Assembly (NCBI GenBank): GCA_025331125.1
Contig: JAOALB010000056.1
Coordinates: 124,001 to 188,000 of the forward strand
Origin: Mycogone perniciosa
Taxonomy: Eukaryota > Ascomycota > Sordariomycetes > Hypocreales > Hypocreaceae
Length of the DNA: 64,000 nucleotides
Direction of reading: 5' to 3'
Positions 23,051 through 37,079 of this stretch are shown here, one piece after another. A program made the position numbers and the translations under genes. The notes below the pieces were generated by a model. The model made no database searches, was not told the origin of the DNA, and saw only the letters and a list, made by a program, of their open reading frames with translations. Position 1 is the stretch's first letter. Each line of letters begins with the position of its first letter.

Positions 23051-26000
23051 TTATATAGATGTTGGTGCCAGACCTTGGCCGCCTCGCGTCATCCAACTGA
23101 AAAGATCTCCGCGGGACACTGCGGTTGATGGCGGTGTCGGTGTTGGTGTCTCAACCTCACGGCGGGCAGCCGTCTCGCGGGGTTCAAGCAAGAGACTTCT
23201 GCGGTAGTATGTAACCTGGACATTTCCTTGATCTCCTTCACGGATTCGCTGGATCTGTGCCGAAAACCAGTCCTGCATGTCGGGCAGCTCTATCAGTCGA
23301 TAAGGAATCTGAAATCGCTGGAGCTCGCCGATGATTTTGGCCGTACGAGTATGCTTGTCAAAATTGACAACCGTCAACCCGCATGCGCCATCTTCCTCCG
23401 ACTCGCTACCCAACGACATTTGCTTCGTTGCCGGGTTGCCAATGTCAACAAATGTCAAATCTGTAAGATACATTCCGAGGAAGGGCAGACATGGTGGTAC
23501 ATGGTCGTGCAGTCGAGTACGAAGAACTTTGTTGTTCTGTGACGGTTCCACAATCTCCTGGAGATTACGTAGTATCTCCCTCCGCTTCAGAGACACGGCG
23601 TCCCACGTCTTCCGTAGACGACTGATGGTACTGCTGTTGAGACTGCAGATTATAGCCATAAGACCATCATAGTTGTGAAGCTCAAGACACTGCTGTGCGA
23701 TCTTGATCCACTGCTTGATAACAGCAGCACGCTTCTTGAGCTCGCCATGGTTAAGGATGGTTTCTGCCACAAGATTCGACAGGTCAGTCGAAAGAGAAGA
23801 CATGGCCTTGACATTGGGGGCTTCGATCCCTCCCTTCTTCATCCACTGTGAGGAAAGAAGCTCCTCGGGTAGGATTGAACAAAAGATGTTCATTTGTCTG
23901 ATAGTCAATTGACGTGCCAATTCTAATGGATCAAAATCAAGGATAGTCGGCGAGGAAGTACCGGCCTTGAAAGCCTGTAACGCATTTTGCTGGCTTTTGG
24001 AAATGAGCGGAGAAGGGAGTGGGATGTCAGCTGGGACATATTGACCGATGGCAGTGTTTGTCTTGCCTATGGATGACACAAGTCGAGGCACAAGAGCACC
24101 GTCGCCGGAAACCCGCTGTGCAAGCTCCAGTAGTCGACAGCCGGCAGAAGGCAAAACGGCGCTGAGACGCGTCTCTGCAAAGGGCATGATGAGGTTAAGG
24201 GCATCACGATCAGTTTGGTCTCGCCAATGGGACTCAAGCCAGCCCTTGAAAGCATTATATACTCTCAGACGGACTGGACTCGAGGTCTGGGGCGACTCCC
24301 CTACGTATTCAAATCTATCGATAAGGGCTTCCGTCAGCGTCATCGGCGTGCAGAAAAGCCTAAAGGTGAGGTAAAAGGTCGAGACAAAAGTTGCATCTGG
24401 TGTAGCCTCGTGGGTAGTCAGACGTTCAACCAAGGCAGGCAAAGAGCCACCCGTAACTTGACCTTCCTTGTTGAAAACCAGTTCGTGGGCGTACGTCTTC
24501 TCGAGTAGCTTCGACTCGACATCGTCGCACTCTTCCGTATGTGTGGAACTGCCAGTAGCACTCAATTCGGATATAGATGGCTGGTTTCGGGGAACCAGAG
24601 TGTGATCAGGCGTTGTTGCCCGTGTTGAGCTCTGCGAGATAATGCTTGCCTCCGAGTCTCGGCTCAGGTAGGTAGTAATACTTCCAGCACTAGAGCCAGC
24701 TATGCTGTCAAAGCGTGATTGGAAGTCATTTTCGTGGCCAGAACCGTCGACTGGATTCTGGTGATCCAATGGCAGAAGAGTGGTAGTAAGCTTTGGTAAG
24801 TCAGGAAGGGTTGGGCGGATTGAGGCCATAGAAGATGCCATGCTGGACACAACATCCTCGTGCACAGAGGCAGGTCGTGAGACATGAGGAGACTGCATTA
24901 GGTCATTAGACTCCTCGATAGATTCGCTTGCATCAGGGACTCGGGGGAGCGGTTTATCAAGAGCCGCTGCACTAGGCCTTCGATGTGAAGAGTTGATTGA
25001 GTCATAAGCCTGAGCGGATCCTGCAACACTCATGATTTCTGACGCATCGGCAACAGATGGTCTTCTCGACCTGTCTGCCTCGATATCCAAGATACCAAGG
25101 TCTATTTGCAAGGCATTCTCTCCTGACTCAAGTTCAAAATCCCCAATCTTTTCGATCGCGGCCTTGGCCCTATTCAAGCCCTCTCCAGCCGCCTTAACAT
25201 AGTCCATAACCGACATATGCAGAATACTCGTATCCGACAGCATAACCATATCTACTCCTTCCATCTCAGTGTTGGCCAAGGTGTCTTGCGCTGAGAGGAC
25301 TAGCGTATGGATGCGTTCTAACAGAGCCTCCCTAGATCGGTTCAATGCGACGGGGATGGGACTTGTATGTTGGCAAACTGCGTCGATGATAGCCAGGAGT
25401 TCTCCCCCAGATGTGGCAGATTGTTTAATGGCCATTGAAATATCATGGCGCGACTGTGACTGATTCAGGCGTCCTACAAAATACCCAAGATGTGAGATAA
25501 GCTTATTGAAGCTTTTGTCAAGTCGTACCGATACGAGACGATCTGGCTGAGATAACGGTGACGGGCCAGCAATGGACAGTCGGTGTGCCATATTTGCAGA
25601 TCCACGATTTCCATGCGTGAAGCTGCTTTGGGATTGTCTTTGAGAGTTGGTGCCGGTATGTGAGTTCAGAGACGACAATCGCCTGCTCCAAGGACCTTGA
25701 TATGATTGGCTCGATTCACCTGCTTCCACTCGCGTTGTGGTTGTGGAATCAGCCGTGGTCCTTGACGAACCATCATCGGCAACTCCATGGCTCCGTTCGT
25801 CAAAAATTGCTCGATCTGCTGGCGGAGTTGGCGGGATGTATGATTCCTCCATAACAGTGGACATGACAGTCACGGCGGCAGGGGCACGAGCCCGCCTATC
25901 ATCATCAACGACATCTAAGAACCTCACACCTTTAGTAACAATCTTGAACGCCCTCAAGATCATATGGTCAGCAATATCATTGACATCCTCGGATGATCGT

Positions 26001-26761
26001 AGAGGCCCCCCCTGAATTTCTTGCAGGCGCTTTGCCATCTTCACCAACAAAGATAGATCTGACAGAAGTGCCTTCCGACATTTCCGTAGGGGTTCGCTTC
26101 GCTGAAACACAATTGACTCCCGCTTCAGACAATGTGTACGGTCCTGAGCAAGCAGGTCAGTTGATTCCTGTCAAATACAGTGGGCAATATTGAGACGTAC
26201 CAGGAGATAGCGCACTCCACCAATAATACCCTTCATGAACTCCTGGTTCTGGAAGATTTCCCTGTCATCGACCGATGTGCTTCGTAATAAATCCCAAAAA
26301 TTGAGTAGCGACTTGAGGAGGCTGCACATTTCTTCTGGTTCGTATGCCTCGCAATAGTTGGTTGGCAACCAACCCCTTGCTCCGGATGCCAACAGGGTTC
26401 CGTCTGCCCATCCATTCGTATGAATAGAGTGCACCAACACGACATCTCCTTCGTCTAAAGGCAACGTAACGCTCGAATCAGTCATGGCATAGGTGGGGTG
26501 GAAGGGATAGAAGGCTCGCAGGAAGTTGTGGAAGGCCGGCGCAATAAACTGCTCCGACTCGGGCACAAGGTCTTCCTGCGAGCTATTAGGCGTGGCTGGT
26601 GGTGTCATTTGCGATTGCAGATATACAGCGTTTGAATTCGCACTCGGTCCAGAACTTTCATGTTGATCGTACGACCCATTGCTACCAACTTCAGCGTGGG
26701 ACTTGGTGAGTTCCAGAGGAGCCACCTGGAGACTGGCTCGCATAGAGTGATCGATCAGCAT
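23051..26761 (-). CDS. CDC25: CDC25-type Ras guanine nucleotide exchange factor with SH3
   Basis: Two exons: 26761-26201 and 26143-23051, separated by a 57-nt intron (gtacgt, CTGAC branch, ctcag), giving 1217 aa. An SH3 domain lies near residues 78-140 (FLRAFYPFHP, then LPLDEGDVVLVHS and GWLPTNYCEAY). The middle is long, Ser/Pro-rich and probably disordered. A RasGEF N-terminal domain begins near 735 (GQVTGGSLPALVERLTTHE, then TFVSTFYLTFRLFCTP). The catalytic RasGEF domain spans about 925-1160 (DPLELARQLTIRQMNIFCSI, then GLMAIICSLNSSTISRLRKTW and PFLGMYLTDLTF). This order matches fungal CDC25 proteins, which load GTP onto Ras upstream of adenylate cyclase. An in-frame TGA lies upstream of the chosen ATG. 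A separate 5' exon is possible. Confidence 0.92.
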
Positions 26762-28480
26762 CGTGATAGCCGTGGACGTCAGTGTCAGATCAGGTCATCG
26801 GATAACTGTCTGCTAGTCCAGGCCTAGTGACCCCTGTCTGACCAGCGGCGCTCCTTTGCTCCGGTTTCTGACAAAAATCGACAGGTATATATCCAAGGCA
26901 ATCCAAATCGAGATGAAATATCCGCTTGATGTTGCAAGCGAGTCAAAAAGGGGATGGGTCGTGTGGGTAGTCAGTGTTTTCCTCTTGTGATGATAATGGG
27001 TAGGTAAAGAGGTGACAAATTGAGAGCTGCGGAAAACAATGACAGCTTCTCTTGCCCGACGTAATTGTTGCAGACCTGCCTGTGCCGTTGCTGCTCCTCA
27101 ACCCTGCTAGGTAGAATGCCTCATCAGTAAGCCGTCCCGTCAATTGATTGTTGTTGAGAAGTAGCGCCAGTCCGCGTCTGGAATGAAGGAAAGTTGGTGG
27201 GGGAATAGTCAAAGGACTGGACTTACGAAATCGTCCGGCGACACGCAAATGTAGAACCGCAGTGTGTCTGTCGGTATCGAAATCAGATGATTAGGTACGG
27301 AATCGCAATCGCGGTGTGTTGAGGAGATCCTCGTGTCGACTCTTTGGACATTGGCGATTGTGAAGCTCTCCTTCTCTCTCTCTGTCGCGCTCTCTCCAGC
27401 TTGTCGAAGGAGACGCGGGATGTAAAACGAACAGCCCAGCTGTATTCCACTTCCATCCACCACTCTTTTGTCCCTGCCCTTCTTCTGATTCCTTTGACTT
27501 GATCGTTTCGCCCAGCTTTGATTCCGTCACCAACACCAGTTCTCTCCTCTTTCACTATTCGTCGTGGGTAGCGGTTCCTTCAATGTTCGTGTTCGACCTG
27601 CGAGGACTCGGCCCGTCGTCGTATCACCGCCGGCTACGTACAAAGACGCAAAAATGGGGGGGTCGAGGGAGAAGTCAAGTGCATAACATGCCCTCGAGTC
27701 CGGGGAGGTCTAATGTTATTGACTTGGACTCTACTCCGTACTCCGTACTACTGCCCGTTTCCCAAGCCCCAGACGGAGAGAGCTCAACTGGTGTCGCTCC
27801 CAGCCCTGGGTCCAATCATCCATCAGTGGAGCAAAGATTTGCCCCCTTTGAGGGTACAAGTACTAATAGCGACACGCCCCTCGCAGACGTCCATAGCACC
27901 GGAAAGCCCATCCAGGGTGATGGGCAAGGCAAGGGCGCGCCATCCTCGCGCCAAATTGGCGTGAAGCCGGGGGAGCTTAGTCGACAGGCAATCAAGCCGC
28001 AGGAGAGGTCCACCAGACCCTTGCAAGGGCCGTCAACATTAGTGCTATCATCAATGACTTTGTGCGGCCGAGCAACCTGTGCTTCCGAGGCGACGGATAC
28101 AACGGTACAACTGAGACCTGAGTCGGGTTTTCCACTGGAGCCTGCCTGCATTGCCGAAGAGAGGCCCGTTGAGGCGGAAATGCCGTACCGTGTAGTATAC
28201 ATAAGCACGGCGTATGTACTCGTACATGCATCAATTATTAATGGTGTTTACCAGTCGAGTACTTCGTACCACTCGTATCAATTGGCCTCGTGGACTAGGT
28301 ACCGAGCTGGCCGTTAAAGCAACAGGCTTGCACCCAATAGTCGGTCCTGCAGGGAGAAAACACTAGTGATAATAAGTACTACGAGCATTTACCAGAACTC
28401 AAAGCCCCCAGTTTACTAGAACGGCATCTCTCTCTCCCTGGCAAGAGCTTGCGTTAGTAAATCTCCTCAGCCCATCTCCA
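26762..28480. other. Promoter side of the Ras exchange factor, no clear gene
   Basis: This is the upstream region of the minus-strand Ras exchange factor. A plus-strand open frame at 27499-28317 (272 codons) runs through C/T-rich and palindrome-bearing DNA. Its product is Ser/Pro-rich with no recognisable domain, and its codons include the TACTCCGTACTCCGTAC block at 27732-27748, so it is probably chance. The opposite strand is also open over part of it. Confidence 0.4.
27732..27748. repeat. Double copy of the dispersed palindrome
   Basis: TACTCCGTACTCCGTAC: two overlapping TACTCCGTA words sharing TA. It is one of the clustered copies of the dispersed motif. Confidence 0.85.
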
Positions 28481-28486
28481 GTAGTT

Positions 28487-28510
28487 GTACGGAGTACGGA
28501 GTACTCCGTA
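28487..28510. repeat. Triple palindrome cluster followed by TA run
   Basis: Two tandem GTACGGA units followed by the inverted ACTCCGTA form a 24-nt block with dyad symmetry, immediately followed by a TA dinucleotide run to 28523. It is one of the longest clusters of the dispersed motif in the window. Confidence 0.85.
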
Positions 28511-29470
28511 TATATATATATATACATAAAACCTCATGGCGCACTATGACGTTTGCAACCATACTCCGGAAGTGTGATATTAGTGTAGTATGTACATAGT
28601 AGAGCACAAGAGTCAATACATCCAACAGTCTTTGCATTGCAAAACAAACAAACAGATAGCAGAGTCCTCTTACTGAGATGCACGGCCTCTTTGTTGGACG
28701 ATGTCGTCAAGTAATAGCCAGATGGTTGGACCAATGTCCCTACTTTTTTCTTTCTTTTTTTCTCACTATCATATTCTTACATTGGTGCGGAGAAGAAGCA
28801 GCGTGTGTTGTGATAACTAACGCACACGCAACGCACATTATGACAGCTCATGTTTAAGACCTTTTAGCGGTCGTATGTTGAATGTAACCGCCCCAGAGAG
28901 GACTGTACTATGCAAATGCGACCTCATCAGTACCACATTGAGTTGAGTAATCGCTTCCGTTCGTGCCACACAAGGTGCATGTACCGAGCATCTGGTCACA
29001 GCCTATTGCTCGAAGCTGTAAAGCCACACGGCTTGTGTCAAGATAGGGCGTCTTTGGCATATGCAAGGAACAAGATGTTGGTGACAGACAAATCGAAGGG
29101 CAAACCTACTACGAGTAATGGGAGACGGGATTTCACCCTTCCTCCACACACTTGCATAATATTACCGGGGTAATGGGTAATAGAGGGGCAAAACACGGAA
29201 GAAGAATTCCCTCAAATGCCACCTTGGGATTGTACGGCAAAGCTGCTAGTCAGCAGATATCTCGTGAGATCTTGCGAGTTGATACCTTGACAGGCAGAAT
29301 CTCCCATGCTGTCTGTTTCCTTTTTCCTTTGTTGTGAGTCCTCGGGGGGGAAAAGAAAGAAAACAGCTCAACCGAGCTCCATGACATTTGTCTCAGGGTC
29401 CACATAACCAAAAGGAAGCCGTGATGATCGTCAATCCGTTGCTTTGGCGAAAAAATTACGGCTGATTTTG

Positions 29471-29500
29471 TGTTGTGTTGTGTTGTGTTGTGTTGTGTTG
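29471..29500. repeat. TGTTG pentanucleotide microsatellite
   Basis: Six perfect TGTTG units in tandem. Confidence 0.95.
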
Positions 29501-32500
29501 TCTAGGGCCCCAATGCCCGCCAGCATGGTGCACAGGGGAAGTGGGAGAAGAGAGAGTGAAGCCAGGCCATCCAAGTTGCGTAGTATTTGTGAGAATATTA
29601 CTGCTATTACTCGGAGCATTTTCCATCCACGATGGCAAACCACGCTGCTCGTTGCAAATCTGTCATAGCGGGCGACCACTAAAGGACACGGCCCATGTTT
29701 TTTCTCTGCAAGGCGCTGCCACATCGCGCATACGGGTATGGTAGTTCCGCTGTCGTACTCTGTACTTGTTACGAGATAGTCGTGCTACCCGGAAAAGACA
29801 TGCATACGAGGAGGTCCTAAGTAACAGATGTGTTGAACTTTTGCGATTACTACTCGTACTTGTACATAAGAGTAGAAGCCACACTACGGAGTAGTTATTA
29901 CTTTGTTGACTGACGTCCGTCCCACCAGAGACGCGGATTAATAGCTGGCTTAGTACGGAGTAGTACGAGTACTGTTCCCATTGCCCGTGTTGATGCCAGA
30001 GTCTTGAGTTTCTGCCTCTGGACCTTATCGTGGCCGATCGGCTCTCTACGGACGAGTAAGTAGATAATAATAGTGTGGAGTTAAAGGGATGGTTGCCCCA
30101 TCCAACCCTTCCGTCGTTGCATGAACAGCACGTACTCGTATCCGATCCCTGCCTTGCCAAAGCGTCACCATCCGTTTATGCACGGGCTATTATTAATACG
30201 AAGTACACTCAAGGCGCGTGTATGGATCTGTTGACAGCGCGTTCATAAACAATTGGCTAGACAGGGCATGATAGGAAATTCTACGAGCACGAGTACAACA
30301 ACGACAAGAGAAAAACACGAAAATAACACGCCTTGTTGTTTGTTCCCTGTCACCACTATGGAACCTACGAAGTACATCTAATCTTGTCGTCATTCACCTT
30401 GCACCCACGCCATCCATTTCTCACTCCGGTGCGTCAATCCCAAAACACCTTGAGCAAAAAGCTAATCAACAGCACTACTACTCCGTACTACCACTAATAC
30501 TACTACTTTCGAGTAGTACGACTACTAGTAGTATGGCTTCTAGCTTGGAATCGTCCGTTCAGTTGGTATCGCGCCGCTCTTCTTGGCTTCTAAGGCTATC
30601 CAGTTTCTTGGGTCATTGAGAGTCATGGTAAATTCTTGGCAAAATTTCCATGACCTTGAGATTGTCTGCCGAACTCTGTGGCATGCTTGTACTATCTACC
30701 AGGACTCCGAGAGTTGCGCTGGCTTTCGCTCATATTTTCCGTCACCGTCCAAACGAGAGAAGAGAAATCAGTGAACCTGGTTGCCGAGGTTGCACAATCC
30801 ATGCAATGCGAATGCCAATGAGACTGAGGGCTGAATTGTCGCATCCGCTCCTCACAGGGCCCGGGTGCAAGCCCTGCATTATCACTCATGCAATCAGTAC
30901 CGCGTATTGAGGTCACATCTCGATGACGTACAACTATTACGGACTCTCCAGCCTTGCCCTAGTGCAGTCCCCTAGGCTGCACAACTGGGGATGAATGCTT
31001 GTTGCTACAGAACTGTGGATTTGCAACCTGACTCAAGCCCATACAAGTCCGTATAATGCTCGTTGTACGGACAAATGCTGTGCACACACTTGGTATACGT
31101 AACCATGTTTTATTATCACCAGCACAATTTCGATGGTTATCCATTTGAAGCACCCGTTGATGCCACTGGCGCTCGCTGAGTACACCAGGATATGACTCGT
31201 TTTGGGTACGGGGTAATTCTCCAGTTGAACTGAAGCAGACCTATGGATCACTGTCAGGCAGCAAGGTCGTTTCAGTTTGAAATCCTACTATTTCGCAAAT
31301 CTCCCCGCTAGGATGACTCGATGGGCATCACTACTCGTAGAAGTCGTTTCAGTTACAACTACACGTCTAGCTCGCCCCGACTTTGGAAGCAAACACAGCA
31401 ATGTATGGATTTCAAATTTATTAGTAGTATTTCAAATTCTCAGCCTCCCCAGATCTTGACCCAGCCAACAGCATTCGGACCAAGCGGGCGGGAAGGCTTG
31501 GCTGTTGACCACCGCTGCTGTTGTGCCATCATCGGACATATTTGTACACGCCCTTTGTTTGTCACGTTATTCAACTAGATGCCCTCTTCCGCGTGGCATT
31601 TTGTACCACTGATATCCCGAACAGCTCAACTTCTTTTTAAAGGAGGAGTACGGAGTGCTATTCAGTACTTCGTGCTAGAATTTCTTGTTAGGATGATGCC
31701 ATCCTTTTTAGCAAGTTCTTTGCTCCTGCCACTACCTAGTTCGTTTCAAGCCACAATGGAGTCGGCGATAGCATCGGCCCAACCCATCATTCAAGCGCCG
31801 TTTGTACGATAGCTGAATCAACAATCGTTGGGCGACTCGTGCAGCGACGACTAAAAACGTGCTCCTAATATTTGCTAGCGGACAATCACTCCAGTCCCAG
31901 TCTCCTCTCCTTCATCAGCTGCAGACAACGGACCGGCGGGTAGAAGCCGCTATGCAGTCACAAGAGGGGCAGTTCCTGAGTATTAGCACATTTCCGACAA
32001 ATATCGAGCTTTGGTTCCCGCGTCTTCTCCGGCCCGACGTTGCTGCAAACATGGCCCGATATTGTCTCATCCGACAAACAGGTGAGCACTACTACTAACA
32101 GCTAGTATAGCTACGAGTAGTACTCGGCCTTTAGCGCGGAGAGAGGATGAAAGCTTCGAGCAAACTTCTCACGGGGTCCATTGGGCTGTTGGCCTCATCC
32201 GGTCCCCGTCACGAACCACTACGAACGAGTACAAATACGAGTACTACTACGGAGTACGAGTACTATTAACAACACACTCGATCTCGTGGGAAACGACACT
32301 ACTGGACACTGCTTGTGAATAGTGAATAGGAGCAGCCAAGTTTCCATCAATTGGAAGAATGCCAGCACGCGCCACTGTCATTTCGCAGCTCAATAGGCCA
32401 CCGCCAATACCTGGATGGAATTTCGGCTCCGGCGGACACGCCTACTCGTACGGCCGATTCCAACCGCAATTGACACGGATACTACGAAGTACTCCGTACT

Positions 32501-33232
32501 GAACGCATATTGATTGCATTGTTTGCCCTTTGAAGCGGACGCACTTCATCCTTTCTAATGCCCCTGAGTCTTGAGCTTAGCCTCAGCCCCTGCCTAGACC
32601 CTCCTCTAGTCTGTTGGACCCTGGAGAATGGGCCAGTCCACCCGGATTTCGTCCCGCCATCCAGGATTTCCCAGACCTTCAAGGTCGCACGTTTTGGTGG
32701 CCTTGCAACACTTTCAAAATTGGCTCTAAAAAGTGCTAGCACTTATCTGTCCATCTGCCGATGCAGTGGTGTGATGTGACTGATGACGTGCGTGGCCTCT
32801 CTCCTACTCCTCGTAAGTATCTAATAGGTATGACAGGAAGAGGAGATCAACAAATCCTTGCCGGCGTCGCATTGAATGTGGGACAAAAAACTCTTCTCCT
32901 ATTTACGCTCGCACCACCCGCCGAGATGGTTCAGCTGTCACGTCTGCGACGGTGTCATTGGCCAACAAACAACAAGCAGTCAAGCCCCGATGTTGGACAC
33001 ACTAGTATTAGCATCGCTGTGACAGGGCTGTCATGCAATCGATGAGTTTTCATAAACCCTCCTGGCATTAATATCGGCTGGTACTGGGAGTTGGTGTTCC
33101 CTCAATACCTACAGGGACTCCTTATGTCTTCTCTCTCAGTTCAGTACTCGTATTACAATTGCTTTCACGGGAACTCACCAACTGGATCTAATTGGCAGGT
33201 CGGCGACGTCATGGGCCAGGCATGAATTTTCT

Positions 33233-33249
33233 GTACTCCGTACGGAGTA
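33233..33249. repeat. Perfect 17-nt palindrome of the dispersed family
   Basis: GTACTCCGTACGGAGTA joins the two orientations of the core word around a central GTAC, giving near-perfect dyad symmetry. Confidence 0.85.
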
Positions 33250-36200
33250 GATACAAAGTACATATTCAGGACATAAGCGAGTCTATCATCTCCAACGGGC
33301 GTTCAGGAGGCGAACCGTCTTGTTGGTAGCATTATACATGGGACCAAGGCGGGTCTGTGGAGCTGCCCCGGTACCCGGAACCAAGCTCTTCCCAGTACTA
33401 GTAGTACTGCTGGTGTACTCGTACTCCTTGGCTTCTGAGAGAGGAGGTTTGGTTCCCCTGTCTGGGGGGGGGGGCTTGAGACGGCGACGATTCGCAGCTG
33501 CGCCTTCAAGGTCGCGAGATCGACAGCTGCAATACTACTAGTCCTCAAGACTAGTATTCCTTAACACTATTCCTCATAGTCCATCATCTGCCACCTTGTT
33601 TGCTCTTCTCACATGCAGGATCTACCTTAATGCATGGCCAAGCCTGAGATTAGGCGATGAGATCAATGACAGCAGAGGTACATATATAGGTACGAGTATG
33701 CGAGATTCTTGTAACAAGTCAGACCGTATCCTTGTTCCCTGGCCTCACTCTTGTCAGCCTGGTCACAAGAGCCACAACGCCCGCGCAGCCGTTCGGATCC
33801 CAGGCCGTTGCCGCGCGTATAGCCAAGGCTTCAAAGAACTGGTTGCATGGCCTCGACGGATGCACTATTTCTTGCCCCGTCAACGCCCAGTCACATCTCC
33901 TCTTGCCGCCGGCTTCTTCAAAGCAAAAGGATATGCATGCAACACATCCCATGCATAAGTGGAGCTCCGCCAGCCAGGGTCCCTGTAGCCGGCTTTTTAC
34001 GTGGAAATTTTGAGCCTTATGGAGCACAATCTCCTTTCTCGGTATGCTAGGAACTAAGAAAATGGCGAGACGCTCGTTAGTTTTTGGTGCCGTCGCTGAC
34101 GGGTGGCTTGGCGATTGATGTCTCTCTGCAGCTCATAGCGTGTCGTGTCATACCCCCTCTCTCCTCTTTGAACGAACAATATGGCATTTCTCGTCTCTCT
34201 GGCACAACCAAGATCGCCACACGAAATAGGCGGACCTCTCGCATCTCCTACTTCGTATATATGCATGTCCCCTAGCTGCTGCAGTCTGCACGGTGAACCG
34301 TAATAGGGTCCTGCTTGCTTGGAATTTACCCGAGGCTAACTATTCCTGGATGCTGCCCTGGTCAGACTTTATTTTTATCCCCTTTTTTTTCACCTCTGGC
34401 CCACCAAGGCTCTCTCTGCCTCGTGTCAACTGTCAGCTGTCACATCCGACAGTTGAGCATTGCTTTGAGAAGCGCGAATAAATTACGTACGGAGTAACAA
34501 CTGTGGTCGCAAAAAGGGTGGCCCCAAACTCAACTCTCAGCTCTGACTGAAACAACCACGGTTTTCAGCAATCATAAGCCAAGGTCAAGTTCCCACTGTT
34601 GATTGTAGTGCCGTCGTGAGGCATGCCCGTCCTAGTTGGTGCGATCTCTCATGTCACTGCTATAGGGTAGGTTGATATCGCAACGCTTCAGGTGATAAGT
34701 CCACACATTGAGTCAGATCCTGTAGCTGAGAATGTTTGTTTGGCGTTGCCATTACAGTGCCAGTTTTTTTTATACTCGTGTTTTTATAGACAGTGAGGAC
34801 TTTACGCAGCTCTTTGCTTCTGATATTGTTCTGGTACGCGATTAGGAAGTGGAAGGCCGAAACGAAAAGAAAAAAAGAACCGATATGAAGAGAAGCGCAT
34901 TTTAATATCTACTCCCACCAATGAGTGACCACAAAGCATCCAACCCAATAATCGTCATGTCGAATGGACATCACCAGATATGAGCAATGTTGAAGGATAA
35001 TTTATTTGATTATATAGTAATAGTATAGTAAACGCGAAGGGTGCGAATTACAACCTCGTTATACTCGCTGTCTAAGTTGGCAGTCCCCGTGTCTTCAGTG
35101 ACTGGAATGAAACCTCTTTGTAGCGTTATCAGAATCTCAGATGCGATATCATTGGCCAAGCAAGAAGCACTGTTGTTCCTTGTAGTCCGAATTAAGTTTG
35201 ATGATGAGTTTCTCTGACATGTTTAGCCTTTGACAGCGGATTGCTGGTGAGCCACAGAGCCCACCATGACGCATCTAGCTGCCTGAATATCTTCAATGGG
35301 AGCCAGAGATCAATATAGAGCATTTAGAGCCGATAACCCTGGGAACTAGGTTAGCTGAGCTCCTTGGTCCACTGTGTATAGACGACAGAGCAAGGTCAAG
35401 CGAGATATGATGTCGGATGGACGGGATAGCAGTTGGGAACCAGTTACTGTGTCGTGATAAGATAGATGTCGAGCATTTGTCAAATATAAAACACAGCATA
35501 AACCAGGGAAGTGCGATTAATTATCCAATCCGATCGTTGTATTACAGGGCGGGAATATCCCCAGGGACTGGAAACTATAAGCGCAATAACATGTGTTTCT
35601 GCCCAGAAGCAGTTTTGGTCTTCGGGACACTTCTCGTACTACTATCGTTTTTAAAGTGCTTTTAATAAGTATTTGTCTCGACAGGATTTCTTTTCTTATT
35701 CACCTCATCAAAACTATCATTTTGGATGTAATACTCCCCCTCCCCCTTTCTTTCTTCACATCGCACAACGTGAACACCGTCAACCTCCATTATATTATCT
35801 TGCGCAAATTCTATATATCACCTTCAAGTGTGAGTCACTATCACATTCACATATTCCACTATTGGCATTTGCCTCTTGTTGAACGTCGAATAAAATCGTA
35901 TCTACTAGTACTGGGCCCTATGATAATCGGGTTCCCAGCAGCAAATCGGTCGTTCCGGTCGTTCCGCAGACGTTTCGACCTGAGTAATTACAACTGAGCT
36001 ACTATTATCATTATGAGGATGGTCATTGACTTACTAGATGGCCGGTTCGCTACTGGGAACTGGATTATCAGGGTGCCCAGTGCCGGCTGATGCCATTCAC
36101 TCAAAAGGACGCAAATCTTTCACAAGGGAATAAGTGAATGCAATGGGAATTGGTAGAGAAGGATAATGCATAAAGGTTGCGTGATATGATATGATAGATG

Positions 36201-36950
36201 TTAATGAAGTTCATATTGTAGTAGTTGTAAAGGTAAAGATTGACGAAATTCACATTAAACGTGTCGCTAACAGCGTGGCACTTGGACTGCGCGCCGAGGT
36301 GCAATCTTCTTGGGGAATTCACACCCAATACACCGTCGTTCCGTTGGACACCTCCGCGGTAGCAATACTCTCGTTGGCCCATACTAAAGAACTGCCGAAG
36401 TATAAGGTCTTTGAGGGAAGCGTTGGGGCTTACAAGGGGGCAACACTTTTAGTTGAAAGGGGAGGATATTCCCCCGACTCGCTCTCAGTAAATGATGGGT
36501 CCTGACTCTCAATATGCTGAAGGAAATGTTGAGCAAAGGAGTTCAACATAGGATGCATAATTGGGACACACTCATCATGAAAGTGTGGTGACTGCTGGCC
36601 ATCTCCGCATCCTACACTTCACTTCCAGTTGACCGGCAACTGACAGCTGTCAACCCTAATTTCGCACAAATTCACAGTTAATAGCCTACCATCATTCTTT
36701 TCCTTCCATTTTTTTCGTCCCCTTCCTCTTTTCCTCTCCACACAAATCTGTACCTTCACACCTTCCGTTTCTTCACCAACCACCAACCGCTGAGCACTCC
36801 GCAACCATTTCCTTTATCACAGACTACCCTTTCCATTAAATTTGAGAAGCTCCCCTAAGCCAAACACCTCCTTCTTCACAATTCCGTTTATGACGAACTG
36901 CACGAAGGGAGATGTAAAGGAAGAGCGAGCCATCCGCCGCAACACCAATC

Positions 36951-37040
36951 GATAGACCCGTCGTGACGCAGTTGCTCGACAAGCAGACAACAAAGGCAAC
37001 GCGTCAGCCACTGGTAAGCAGAACACCCTTAATTTAAGAT
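36951..37040 (+). repeat. Copy 1 of a small inverted repeat family
   Basis: This segment reads as protein-like AVARQADNKGNASATGKQNTLN on the plus strand. A second copy lies inverted at 40250-40321. About 60 bp align, and most differences are C-to-T or G-to-A in the second copy. It may be an exon fragment of a repeated gene or transposon; the identity is unknown. Confidence 0.6.
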
Positions 37041-37079
37041 TAGCTTATTTTTGAATAAAGAGTTTTATAAATTTTTAAC

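Larger units (their letters stand above)
28481..36950. other. 8.5-kb gene desert with dispersed palindromes
   Basis: No open frame here resembles a protein family on either strand, and stops are frequent in all frames. Features noted are palindrome clusters (28487-28510, 29884-29892, 29953-29972, 32248-32256, 32490-32498, 33233-33249 and 34488-34496), a TA run at 28507-28523, a TGTTG microsatellite at 29471-29500 and a G run near 33467-33476. Base composition is near balanced up to about 34.8 kb and more AT-rich after that. Confidence 0.5.

Noticed and set aside
27499..28317. A 272-codon plus-strand frame
   Set aside because: Ser/Pro-rich translation without domains, containing repeat-derived TACTCCGTA words as codons. 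The opposite strand is also partly open. Kept only as a note.
35920..36060. Small transposon bounded by GGGTTCCCAGCAG and CTACTGGGAAC
   Set aside because: Only about 10 bp of imperfect inverted match and no target-site duplication, so within chance for AT-variable DNA.
28481..36950. CRISPR-like or secondary-metabolite cluster content
   Set aside because: Repeats are irregularly spaced palindromes rather than repeat-spacer arrays. No PKS, NRPS, terpene or tailoring-enzyme coding is seen, and the DNA is eukaryotic.
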